Part shown: in pieces, positions 8,340 to 16,000 of the stretch | How positions within the stretch are numbered: the first letter of the stretch is position 1 | How the letters are laid out: every line of letters starts with the position of its first letter | DNA from: DATKEU01 sp036493295 | GTDB taxonomy: Bacteria > Myxococcota_A > Polyangia > Fen-1088 | Assembly (NCBI GenBank): GCA_036493295.1 | Contig: DASXQB010000206.1 | Coordinates: forward strand, 1-38,002 | DNA length: 38,002 nucleotides | Direction of reading: 5' to 3' | Notes under the pieces: model-generated | What the model was told of the DNA's origin: nothing | What the model saw: only the letters and a program-made list of their open reading frames with translations | Databases searched by the model: none | Position numbers and translations under genes: made by a program

Positions 8340-8360
8340 CCCTCTCCCTTTGGGAGAGGG
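8340..8360. repeat. REP-like palindrome between convergent genes
   Basis: CCCTCTCCC, a TTT loop and GGGAGAGGG form a perfect 9-bp inverted repeat, followed by TCAGGGTGAGGG. It lies between the convergent uxaC and NitT/TauT binding-protein genes. Similar CCCTCTCCC/GGGTGAGGG palindromes occur as dispersed intergenic repeats in many GC-rich proteobacteria. Only one copy is seen here, so its dispersed nature is inference. Confidence 0.5.
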
Positions 8361-8374
8361 TCAGGGTGAGGGCC

Positions 8375-9373
8375 TCAGTTTCCCGGGAGTTTCTGCGCTT
8401 CGGAGAAGTAGACGTCCTTCCAGTTCGCGGGCTTGGTCTTGAGGATGCCGACCTTGAACATGAAGTCGGCGAACTTCATCGTGCCCCACGGTGTGGTCGA
8501 ATATTTCACCGACGGGTTCTTCAAGATCTCCACCAGATCGTCGACGGACAGCTTCTCTTTGGTGGCGCCGAGATAGATCTCCGCCGCTTTCTTCTTGTCC
8601 TTGGCGGCCAGCTCATTGGCTTCGTTCATCGCCTTGATCAGCGCGCCGATCAGCTTGGGGTTGGTGTCGTGAAACTTGGTGGTGGTGAAGACCACGCCGT
8701 TCGACGCCGGGCCGCCGAGCACGTCGGTCGACTTCACGATCGCCCGCACGCCGGGCAGCTTCTGCTCCAGCGTCTGGTACGGCTCCAGCGAGAAGTGACT
8801 GTTCACCTCGCTGACCCCGCTCGCCAGCGCGATCTGCGCGTCGGGGTGGCCCATGGTGACGGTCAACGAATCCAGCTTGGAACGATCCTTTTCCCCCAGA
8901 TATTTCTCCGCGGCCATCTGCAAGACGATCGCTTGCGTCGACACCTTCACGGTGGGCAGCGCGATCTTGTCGGCGGCGGTGAAGTCCTTCAACGTCCTGA
9001 TCTTGTCGTTACGGGTCAAAAGCAACATGGGCGTCGCCGCTTCGCCGGCCACGCCCTTGACGTCGCCTTTGGTCTTGTCCCACAGCAAAAGCAAATTCGT
9101 TCCACCGCTGGTCACCAGATCCACGCTGCCGGCCAGCAAGGCGTCGGTGGCCGCGCCGCCGCTCTTGAAGGTGATCCAAGTGACCTTGATGTCGCCCAGG
9201 CCTGCCTCTTTGGCGGTTTTTTCCAGCAGCTTGTTCTGTTCCACCAGGACCATGGGCAGATAGTTCACCCCCGGTTGCTTGGTGATTTTCACCTCGGTGA
9301 CTTCCGCGTGGACGGGGGAGCCCACGACGGCAGCCAGCAACAAGGCCACGACGGTTCCAAAAGTGGCGCGCAT
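8375..9373 (-). CDS. NitT/TauT-family ABC transporter substrate-binding protein
   Basis: 332-residue periplasmic binding protein of the SsuA/TauA/NMT1-like class. A Sec signal peptide (about residues 1-23, ending VHA) leads to a mature domain starting with VKITKQPGVNYLPM. The class hallmark 'position and gain' segments follow: FKSGGAATDALLAGSVDLV and GGTNLLLLW. AAGGAG lies five bases before the ATG. It is the third gene of an ATPase-permease-binding protein unit transcribed leftward. Known relatives bind sulfonates, taurine, nitrate, or thiamine and pyrimidine precursors, and nothing in the sequence decides among them. The adjacent sugar-acid genes do not obviously share its substrate. Confidence 0.85.
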   Translation of the reverse strand: MRATFGTVVALLLAAVVGSPVHAEVTEVKITKQPGVNYLPMVLVEQNKLLEKTAKEAGLGDIKVTWITFKSGGAATDALLAGSVDLVTSGGTNLLLLWDKTKGDVKGVAGEAATPMLLLTRNDKIRTLKDFTAADKIALPTVKVSTQAIVLQMAAEKYLGEKDRSKLDSLTVTMGHPDAQIALASGVSEVNSHFSLEPYQTLEQKLPGVRAIVKSTDVLGGPASNGVVFTTTKFHDTNPKLIGALIKAMNEANELAAKDKKKAAEIYLGATKEKLSVDDLVEILKNPSVKYSTTPWGTMKFADFMFKVGILKTKPANWKDVYFSEAQKLPGN

Positions 9374-9441
9374 GCAAGCTCCTTTTCAAACGGTGGTCGG
9401 GAGAAACGAACTGTCGACGGTACTGACAGTGAATCGGGGGG

Positions 9442-10350
9442 TCAAGCCTGCATGCCCCATTTGCGGACTGTGCGTTGTTCGATTTGCCGAAAGACGATGG
9501 CGTCCATGAACAGGCCGATCAGGATGACCATGAACAGCCCGGCGAACACCGAGGGGATCTCCAGCTGGTTCTTGTTCTCGTAGATGAACCAGCCGAGGCC
9601 GCCCGAGTTGGAGGTCACGCCGAAGACCAGCTCGGAGGCGATCAACGTGCGCCAGGCGAAGGCCCAGCTCACTTTCAGCCCGGTGAGGATGCTGGGAAAA
9701 GCCGCCGGAATGAGGATCTTCCAGACGTAACGAAATCCGCTCAGGCCGTAGTTGCGGCCCACCATGCGCAGCGTGGGCGACACTGACTTGAATCCCGAGT
9801 GGGTGTTCAAGGCCACCGCCCACACCACCGAATGAATCAGCACGAAGATCAGCGCGCCGCTGCCCAGGCCGAACCACAACATCGCCAGCGGCAGCAGCGC
9901 CACGCCGGGGACAGGGTTGAACATCGCGGTCAGCGTCTCCAAGAGATCGTTGCCCACCTGCGAGGTGATCGCCGCGATGGTCAGCAAGGTGGCCAGCGCG
10001 ACGCCCAAGGCATAGCCCTGCAGCAGCACCTTCACCGAGAACCACGACCGCAGCAGCAGATCGCCGTCGCGAATCCCCTCGTAAAACGCCTTCAGCGTCG
10101 AGGTCAGACGCGGGAACAGCAGCTCTTTGCCGAGCTCGATGGTGTAAAGCTGCCAGATCGCGCCCAGCGCCAAGATAATCAGCAGCTTTCGCACCTCGCC
10201 CCGCTGCAGGATGCGGCGCCAGAGCGGGATGGGTTTTTCCACCACGCCGAAGCTGGTCGAATCCAAAGTCTCGCGCACGAACTCCGCGCGCTGGACTGTC
10301 TTCGACGGCGGCGTCGTCGAACCTGGCTCGCCGACCGGCGCGCTAGACAT
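9442..10350 (-). CDS. NitT/TauT-family ABC transporter permease
   Basis: 302-residue inner-membrane permease of the SsuC/TauC type (BPD_transp_1 fold). About 65 polar residues precede the first membrane segment (LLIILALGAIWQLY). Five or six helices follow, with the cytoplasmic coupling loop near residues 205-225 (RYVWKILIPAAFPSILTGLK), which contacts the ATPase. Its start codon overlaps the end of the ATPase gene by eight bases, with a purine-rich GGAAGGGG just upstream, which indicates translational coupling. The binding protein follows after 68 bases. Confidence 0.88.
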   Translation of the reverse strand: MSSAPVGEPGSTTPPSKTVQRAEFVRETLDSTSFGVVEKPIPLWRRILQRGEVRKLLIILALGAIWQLYTIELGKELLFPRLTSTLKAFYEGIRDGDLLLRSWFSVKVLLQGYALGVALATLLTIAAITSQVGNDLLETLTAMFNPVPGVALLPLAMLWFGLGSGALIFVLIHSVVWAVALNTHSGFKSVSPTLRMVGRNYGLSGFRYVWKILIPAAFPSILTGLKVSWAFAWRTLIASELVFGVTSNSGGLGWFIYENKNQLEIPSVFAGLFMVILIGLFMDAIVFRQIEQRTVRKWGMQA

Positions 10351-11146
10351 GGACCCCTTCCTCGACCGGCTCGCGGAACAGCATCTGGTGAATGCGTTCG
10401 GACAGGCGCTGGCCGGTGGCCGCGTCTTGGGTGTCTTGGCCGTTGCTGTTCAGCTCGGCCTTCACCTGGCCCGGGTGGGGCGACAGCAGCAAGATGCGGT
10501 TGCCGATCTTCACCGCCTCCGGGATCGAGTGGGTGACGAAAAGGACGGTGAAGCGCGTGTCCTCCCAAAGCTGCAGCAGCTCTTCGCCCATCTTTCGGCG
10601 GGTCAGCGCATCCAGCGCGGCGAACGGTTCGTCCATCAGCAGGATGTCCGGCTCCATGGCCATGCCGCGAGCGATGGCCACCCGCGCCTTCATGCCGCCC
10701 GACAACGTGTGCGGATAGCTGTCGGCAAAGCGCGACAGGTTCACCTTGTCGATGTAGTGCAGCGCCCGTTGCGCTGCCTCCGCCGTGCGCAGCTTGCCGC
10801 TGGCGGTGAGGGCGAACATCACGTTCTGTTTGACCGTCTTCCACGGCAAAAGCTGGTCGAACTCTTGAAAGACCATCATCCGGTCGGCGCCGGGTTTCTT
10901 CACCACTTTGCCCTTGAGCTTGATCGAGCCCTCAATGGGCGCGAGATATCCGCCCACCGCTTTCAGCAGCGTCGATTTTCCGCACCCCGACGGGCCCAGC
11001 AGCACAAAGCGATCAGATTGCCACACGCTGAAGTCCACCCGATAGGTGGCCATCACGATGTGCTCTTTCGTCTTGTACTGCAAAGTGACCCCGCGGACGT
11101 CCAGCAAGGGCGCCGGTGCGGGGGATGGCGCGGTGATCATCGGCAT
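10343..11146 (-). CDS. NitT/TauT-family ABC transporter ATP-binding protein
   Basis: 267-residue ATPase of the SsuB/TauB/NrtD type. Walker A GPSGCGKST is at 51-59, the Q-loop VFQEFDQLLPW at about 92-102, the signature LSGGM at 148-152, Walker B ILLMDEP at 168-174, and the H-loop VTHSIPEA follows. It energises the permease encoded next and is the first gene of the leftward unit. Neither the ATG at 11146 nor the in-frame ATG at 11140 has a strong ribosome binding site, so the start is approximate. The 272 bases upstream, shared with the rightward CUT1 operon, show no convincing promoter or known riboswitch. Confidence 0.9.
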   Translation of the reverse strand: MPMITAPSPAPAPLLDVRGVTLQYKTKEHIVMATYRVDFSVWQSDRFVLLGPSGCGKSTLLKAVGGYLAPIEGSIKLKGKVVKKPGADRMMVFQEFDQLLPWKTVKQNVMFALTASGKLRTAEAAQRALHYIDKVNLSRFADSYPHTLSGGMKARVAIARGMAMEPDILLMDEPFAALDALTRRKMGEELLQLWEDTRFTVLFVTHSIPEAVKIGNRILLLSPHPGQVKAELNSNGQDTQDAATGQRLSERIHQMLFREPVEEGVHV

Positions 11147-11418
11147 CGGCAGGTGCGAATCGGGCCATTTGACGGGAAAAGAACCAGTAAGGCAAACGAA
11201 TTACCGGCCATGCCTGGCGACGACGGTTCCATCTGGAGCGGGCAGCCGTGTTTTCGCTCAGTGCCACCGTCGAACGATGCAGTTGATCGGCAAAGCCGTA
11301 AACGCCAGCTGACACATCGCATGCTGGTGGTGGCTCTACCAGAAAATGCTCGCGCAAATGCGCGGCAGTGAAAAAAAAGATCCGCTCTCTTCAGAGCATT
11401 TTGGATATAACCAGCGCC

Positions 11419-12474
11419 GTGGCACAGGTCACCATCAAATCAGTCGAGAAGTATTTTGGGACCTCCTACATCGTTCGCGGCGTCTCCGTTGAGATAGCTG
11501 ACGGCGAATTTTGCGTGCTGGTTGGTCCATCGGGCTGTGGCAAGACCACTCTGCTGCGGATGATTGCCGGTCTCGAGGAGATCTCCGGCGGCGCCATCGA
11601 GATCGGCGGCCGGGTGGTGAACAACCTTCCACCCAAGGAACGCGACATCGCCATGGTGTTTCAGAGCTACGCGCTCTACCCGCACATGACGGTCTTCGAC
11701 AACATGGCCTTCAGCATGAAGCTGGCCGGCGAGACGCGCGACAAGATGAAAGAGCGGGTCGACGTCGCGGCGAAAATCCTGGGCCTGATGGACTATCTCG
11801 ATCGCTATCCGCGCCAGCTTTCCGGCGGTCAGCGCCAGCGCGTGGCCATGGGCCGGGCCATCGTGCGCAACCCGCAGGTGTTCCTGTTCGACGAACCGCT
11901 GTCGAACCTGGACGCCAAGCTGCGCGTGTCGATGCGCACCGAATTGAAGGCGATTCACCAGCGGCTGCGCACCACGTCCATCTACGTCACCCACGATCAG
12001 ATCGAAGCCATGACAATGGCCGACAAGATCGTGGTGATGAACGCGGGCAAGGTGGAACAGATCGGTTCGCCGCTGGATCTCTACGACAACCCAGCCAACC
12101 TGTTCGTGGCCGGCTTTATTGGATCGCCAGCGATGAACTTCCTGCGCGGCACGGTTCGCAAGAACGGCAGCGGCTTGGTGGTGAATCTATGCCCGGGCGT
12201 GGACCTGCCAACCAAGAGCACCGTTGTGCGCGAAGGCCAGGAGGTCACTGTCGGCGTGCGGCCCGAACATTTTTCGGTGCGGCCGGGCGGCGTGCAGGCG
12301 GAAGTGAAAGTCGTCGAGCCGACCGGCGCCGACACCCAGATCGCCTGCCAGATCGCCGGCACCGACGTGATGGCCATCTTCCGCGAGCGCCACGATTTCA
12401 AACCCGGCGCGAACATCGGACTTTATCCCGAGTTAACGCACGTATTTGATCCCGCCAGTGGCGCGCGTTTGTAA
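11419..12474 (+). CDS. CUT1 sugar ABC transporter ATP-binding protein (UgpC/MalK/MsmX type)
   Basis: 351-residue ATPase. The N-terminal nucleotide-binding domain has Walker A GPSGCGKTT (36-44), Q-loop FQSYALYPHM, signature LSGGQ (134-138), Walker B with FLFDEPLSNLDAKLR, and H-loop THDQIEAM. From about residue 235 comes the regulatory OB/TOBE domain typical of UgpC and MalK (EVTVGVRPEHFS). I start at the GTG at 11419, which gives the family N-terminus (M)AQVTIKSVEKYFG. An upstream GTG at 11368 would add 17 atypical residues and has no better ribosome binding site. It is first in an operon with a binding protein and two permeases. Oligogalacturonide or uronate transport is plausible from context but unproven. 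Confidence 0.92.
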   Translation: MAQVTIKSVEKYFGTSYIVRGVSVEIADGEFCVLVGPSGCGKTTLLRMIAGLEEISGGAIEIGGRVVNNLPPKERDIAMVFQSYALYPHMTVFDNMAFSMKLAGETRDKMKERVDVAAKILGLMDYLDRYPRQLSGGQRQRVAMGRAIVRNPQVFLFDEPLSNLDAKLRVSMRTELKAIHQRLRTTSIYVTHDQIEAMTMADKIVVMNAGKVEQIGSPLDLYDNPANLFVAGFIGSPAMNFLRGTVRKNGSGLVVNLCPGVDLPTKSTVVREGQEVTVGVRPEHFSVRPGGVQAEVKVVEPTGADTQIACQIAGTDVMAIFRERHDFKPGANIGLYPELTHVFDPASGARL

Positions 12475-12518
12475 GCAGCAAAGACCGCAGCATTCAAACA
12501 AAACAGACAGGAGGCATC

Positions 12519-13847
12519 ATGAGCCGAGTGAATCGTCGTGACTTCCTCAGGACCGCAGCGGGTGCCGCTGTGGGTGCGACAATGGTGGCGGGGGCTGATG
12601 GAACGGAAGGCTGGGTCGAAGCTGCGCCCGAGGTTTGGAAGAATCAGCCGGAGAAAGGCGCCAAGCTGCGCGTGCTGCGCTGGAAGCGCTTTGTCGAGGG
12701 CGAGGACGTCGCCTACATGGCCAACGTCAAAAAGTTCATCGAGAAATACGGCATCGACGTGCGCGTAGACAACGAAGGCTGGGAAGACGTGCGCCCGAAG
12801 GCCGCCGTCGCCGCCAACATCGGCAGCGGGCCGGACATCATCCTGTCCACGAACGACGATCCGGATCTGTATCCGGAGAAGCTGGTCGACGTCACCGACC
12901 TGTGCACGTACCTGGGCAAGAAGTACGGCGGCTGGTATCCGGTCTGCGAGCAGTATCTGAAGAAGGACACCAAGTGGATCGGCGTTCCGCTGGGCTGCGC
13001 CGGCACGTGTGTTGTCTATCGCGAAAGTCAGGTGAAGGCGGCGGGCTTCAGCAAGGTGCCGAACGACACCGACGGCTTTCTGAAGCTGATGCAGGCGTTG
13101 AAGAAGAACAACACGCCGGGCGGCTTCGCGCTGGGGCATGCCACCGGCGACGCCAATTCGTGGACGCACTGGATGCTGTGGGCCTTCGGCGGCAAGCTGG
13201 TCGACGCGCAGAACAACGTCGTCATCAAGAGCGCCGAGACCGAGAAGGCGCTGGAGTACGGCAAGCAGCTGTACGCCACGTTCGTTCCGGGAACCCTGTC
13301 CTGGCTGGATCCCAGCAACAACAAGGCCTTTCTGGACGGCCAGTGCAGCCTGACCGGCAACGGCATCTCGGTCTATTACGCCGCCAAGAATTCCAAGGAC
13401 CCGAAGATGCTGGCCATCGCCAGCGACATCCAGCACGTCAACATGCCGGTCGGTCCCGCCGGTCCCGGCGAGCAGAGCTTGTTTTTCAACCAGATGATCT
13501 TCAAGCACAGCAAGTACCCCAAGGCGGCCAAGGAATTCATCCGCTTCATGATGGAAGAGGAGCAATTCGGGGCCTGGCTGCAAGGCGGGATCGGCTACGT
13601 CACGCAGCCCCTGCGCGCCTACGAGAAGAACCCGGTGTGGAGCGAGCCGCACTCGACGCCGTACCGGGATTGCATGAAGTTGAGCCGGTCGATCGGCTAC
13701 GCCGGCAAGCCGGGGTATGCGTCAGCGGGCGCGGCGGCGGACTTCATCGTGGTGGACATGGTGGCCGAGGCGGCCACCGGCAAAGAGACGCCGAAGGCCG
13801 CCATGGAGCGCGCCGAGAAGCGAGCCCTTCGCTACTATCGCGTGTGA
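12519..13847 (+). CDS. CUT1 sugar ABC transporter substrate-binding protein, Tat-exported
   Basis: 442-residue extracellular solute-binding protein family 1 (MalE/UgpB type). The N-terminus carries a twin-arginine motif (NRRDFLR, residues 5-11) and a hydrophobic Ala/Gly stretch, predicting Tat export of the folded protein. The mature part shows the two-lobe pattern with KLRVLRWKRFVEG near its start, SGPDIILSTNDD, and EFIRFMMEEEQFGAWLQ near the C-terminus. It has several cysteines (in DLCTYL, YPVCEQ, LGCAGTC, GQCSL, RDCMK), which may form disulfides and fit Tat export. AGGAGG lies just before the ATG. A strong hairpin follows the gene, probably favouring its mRNA over that of the permeases. 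Confidence 0.9.
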   Translation: MSRVNRRDFLRTAAGAAVGATMVAGADGTEGWVEAAPEVWKNQPEKGAKLRVLRWKRFVEGEDVAYMANVKKFIEKYGIDVRVDNEGWEDVRPKAAVAANIGSGPDIILSTNDDPDLYPEKLVDVTDLCTYLGKKYGGWYPVCEQYLKKDTKWIGVPLGCAGTCVVYRESQVKAAGFSKVPNDTDGFLKLMQALKKNNTPGGFALGHATGDANSWTHWMLWAFGGKLVDAQNNVVIKSAETEKALEYGKQLYATFVPGTLSWLDPSNNKAFLDGQCSLTGNGISVYYAAKNSKDPKMLAIASDIQHVNMPVGPAGPGEQSLFFNQMIFKHSKYPKAAKEFIRFMMEEEQFGAWLQGGIGYVTQPLRAYEKNPVWSEPHSTPYRDCMKLSRSIGYAGKPGYASAGAAADFIVVDMVAEAATGKETPKAAMERAEKRALRYYRV

Positions 13848-13859
13848 TTTTGAACCGCA

Positions 13860-13893
13860 GCGGCGGGAAGACGGTCCATCGTCTTTCCGCCGC
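13860..13893 (+). other. Intercistronic hairpin between binding-protein and permease genes
   Basis: GCGGCGGGAAGACG (13860-13873) pairs with CGTCTTTCCGCCGC (13880-13893), a 14-bp stem with one G-U pair and a GTCCAT loop. There is no T-tract, so it is not a standard terminator. A stable hairpin in this position is known in malE-malF of E. coli, where it stabilises the upstream mRNA and lowers permease expression. Confidence 0.7.
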
Positions 13894-13919
13894 AAAACCT
13901 TCCGGAAGGACGGGGACAC

Positions 13920-14915
13920 GTGCCTGCTGCCAGCAACATCAGCGAAGAGAGTGCATCGGTTTTCCCCCCTTCCTCGTCGCCGTCGCGGGGCACGCCCATT
14001 CCGAAGGTGCGCGCCGTGCGCCGGTTCCTGAACAACCGCAACGTGCTGGGCATGTTGTTCATGGTGCCCGCGGCGGCGATCCTGATCTTCTTTTTGACCT
14101 ATCCGCTGGGGTTGGGCATCTGGCTGGGGCTGACCGACACCAAGATCGGCCGCGACGGCGTCTTCATCGGCCTGGAAAACTTTCGCTCGTTGCTGACTGA
14201 CGACGTGATGTGGCTGTCGGTGTTCAACACGCTGCTGTACACCACCGCCGCCTGCGTTTTGAAGTTCGCGCTGGGACTTTGGCTGGCGTTGTTGCTGAAC
14301 CGCAACATCGCCTTCAAGTCGGCCATTCGCGCTGTCATGCTGCTGCCGTTCATCGCACCGACGGTGCTGACAGCGCTGGTGTTCTGGTGGTTGTACGATC
14401 CGCAGTTTTCCATCATCTCGTGGACGTTGCAGAAGATGGGGATCATCGACACGTACATCGACTTTCTGGGCAACCCCAACGCCGCGCGCGCGTCGCTGAT
14501 CGCCGCCAATGTCTGGCGCGGCATTCCCTTCGTGGCGATCTCGCTATTGGCCGGGCTGCAGACCATCCCGGTGACGCTGTACGAAGCGGCCACGCTGGAC
14601 GGGGCCACCCGCTGGCAGTTGTTCCGTCACGTGACGTACCCGCTGCTGACGCCGATCGTCGCCGTGGTGATGACGTTCTCGGTGTTGTTCACGTTCACCG
14701 ACTTTCAGCTGGTCTACGCCATCACCCGCGGCGGTCCAATGAACGCCACGCATTTGATGGCCACGCTGTCGTTCCAGCGCGCCATCGCCGGCGGCCAGCT
14801 GGCCGAGGGCGCGGCCATCTCGACCATGATGATCCCGTTCCTGGTGGCGGCGATCTTGTTTTCATTCTTCGGCCTGCAGCGACGGCGCTGGCAGCAGGGC
14901 GGGGCGGACAAATAG
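13920..14915 (+). CDS. CUT1 sugar ABC transporter permease, MalF/UgpA type
   Basis: 331-residue inner-membrane permease. A polar N-terminal stretch of about 40 residues precedes the first helix (LGMLFMVPAAAILIFFLTYP). Five more helices follow, with the EAA coupling motif EAATLDGATRWQLFRHVTYP, which docks to the ATPase. The GTG start at 13920 has GGAAGGA upstream and lies 26 bases after the intercistronic hairpin. The stop at 14915 is followed almost at once by the partner permease. Confidence 0.92.
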   Translation: MPAASNISEESASVFPPSSSPSRGTPIPKVRAVRRFLNNRNVLGMLFMVPAAAILIFFLTYPLGLGIWLGLTDTKIGRDGVFIGLENFRSLLTDDVMWLSVFNTLLYTTAACVLKFALGLWLALLLNRNIAFKSAIRAVMLLPFIAPTVLTALVFWWLYDPQFSIISWTLQKMGIIDTYIDFLGNPNAARASLIAANVWRGIPFVAISLLAGLQTIPVTLYEAATLDGATRWQLFRHVTYPLLTPIVAVVMTFSVLFTFTDFQLVYAITRGGPMNATHLMATLSFQRAIAGGQLAEGAAISTMMIPFLVAAILFSFFGLQRRRWQQGGADK

Positions 14916-14917
14916 CC

Positions 14918-15802
14918 GTGGCTCTCTTGGCCAAGACCTCCAAGCACGAAGGCGGGATGGGTTTCCTCGAGACCCGCTCCACGCGGCTGGCGACGGTGTA
15001 CCTGCCGCTGGGCGTGTTTTTGTTCGTGCTGCTGTTTCCGTTCTACTGGATGGCCGTCACCACGTTCAAGAACAAGGACGAGCTGTACGACTTCAAGCGC
15101 TTTAACCCGTTTTTCACGCTGCACCCCACGCTGGACAACATCAAGAAGCTGCTGTTCGAGACGGAGTATCCGTCATGGCTGTGGAACACCATGCTGGTGT
15201 CGTTCGTGTCGACGTTCGTGTCGCTCGGCTGCGCGGTGATGGCCGCCTATGCGATTGAACGCCTGCGCTTTCGCGGCAGCCGTTACACCGGCATGTCGAT
15301 CTTTCTCGCCTATCTGATTCCGCCTTCCATCCTGTTCATCCCGCTGGCCACCATCGTGTTCAAGCTGGGCGTCTTCGACACGCGGCTGGCGTTGATCCTG
15401 ACCTACCCGACGTTCCTGATTCCGTTTTGCACCTGGCTACTGATGGGCTACTTCCGGACCATCCCGTACGAGCTGGAAGAGTGCGCGCTCATCGACGGGG
15501 CCACGCGCTGGCAGATCCTGATCAAGATCGTGCTGCCGCTGGCGGTTCCCGGGCTGATCTCGGCCGGGATCTTCGCCTTCACGCTGTCGTGGAACGAATT
15601 CATCTACGCCCTGACCTTCATTTCATCGTCTGAAGTGAAGACCGTCCCGGTGGGCGTGGTGACCGAACTGGTCGAGGGCGACGTTTACCACTGGGGCTCG
15701 CTGATGGCCGGCGCGCTGTTCGGATCGCTGCCGGTGGCGATCCTGTATTCGTTCTTCGTCGAACACTACGTCGCCGGCATGACCGGCGCCGTCAAAGAGT
15801 AG
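14918..15802 (+). CDS. CUT1 sugar ABC transporter permease, MalG/UgpE type
   Basis: 294-residue inner-membrane permease with six predicted helices, the first being VYLPLGVFLFVLLFPFYWMA. The EAA loop appears as EECALIDGATRWQILIKIVL. It forms the heterodimer with the preceding permease. The frame is open far upstream inside that permease gene, but only the part from about 14918 resembles the family. GTG at 14918 starts two bases after the previous stop. ATG at 14957, with GAAGG before it, is the alternative and would remove 13 residues. It ends the transport operon. Confidence 0.9.
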   Translation: MALLAKTSKHEGGMGFLETRSTRLATVYLPLGVFLFVLLFPFYWMAVTTFKNKDELYDFKRFNPFFTLHPTLDNIKKLLFETEYPSWLWNTMLVSFVSTFVSLGCAVMAAYAIERLRFRGSRYTGMSIFLAYLIPPSILFIPLATIVFKLGVFDTRLALILTYPTFLIPFCTWLLMGYFRTIPYELEECALIDGATRWQILIKIVLPLAVPGLISAGIFAFTLSWNEFIYALTFISSSEVKTVPVGVVTELVEGDVYHWGSLMAGALFGSLPVAILYSFFVEHYVAGMTGAVKE

Positions 15803-15838
15803 CGGGGCAGGACGGGCGTTGGGTGTCGAGTGACCGAC

Positions 15839-15953
15839 GGCTGACGATCCGACCCGAGGGCTATGCCGGGGCTGCGCTTCCGGTCCTCACGTACCCAAGT
15901 ACGCTCCGGTCCGGTTCTCGCCCCGGCTGCGCCCTCGGGCCGGCTTGTCAGCC
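15839..15953. repeat. Nested 115-bp palindrome between convergent operon ends
   Basis: Four inverted-repeat pairs share one centre near 15896: GGCTGAC/GTCAGCC (15839-15845, 15947-15953), CCCGAGGGC/GCCCTCGGG (15853-15861, 15931-15939), GCCGGGGC/GCCCCGGC (15865-15872, 15920-15927) and CGTAC/GTACG (15890-15894, 15899-15903). The spacing is symmetric without indels, so a long cruciform or RNA hairpin is possible. It lies between the CUT1 operon end and the Fic gene end. It has no T-tract, and it resembles a REP/MITE-type element. Confidence 0.75.
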
Positions 15954-16000
15954 GGGTTCCGCGTGAGGGCGGCCGGTCGAAGCAGACGGGCCGAGATGTT

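Noticed and set aside
11147..11418. Riboswitch or structured leader in the divergent ABC transporter gap
   Set aside because: I looked for known conserved cores and long pairings on both strands and saw none convincing; the TATAAC at 11406-11411 lacks a -35 at proper spacing.
14210..14917. N-terminal extension of the second CUT1 permease
   Set aside because: It overlaps the first permease in another frame and is not family-like.
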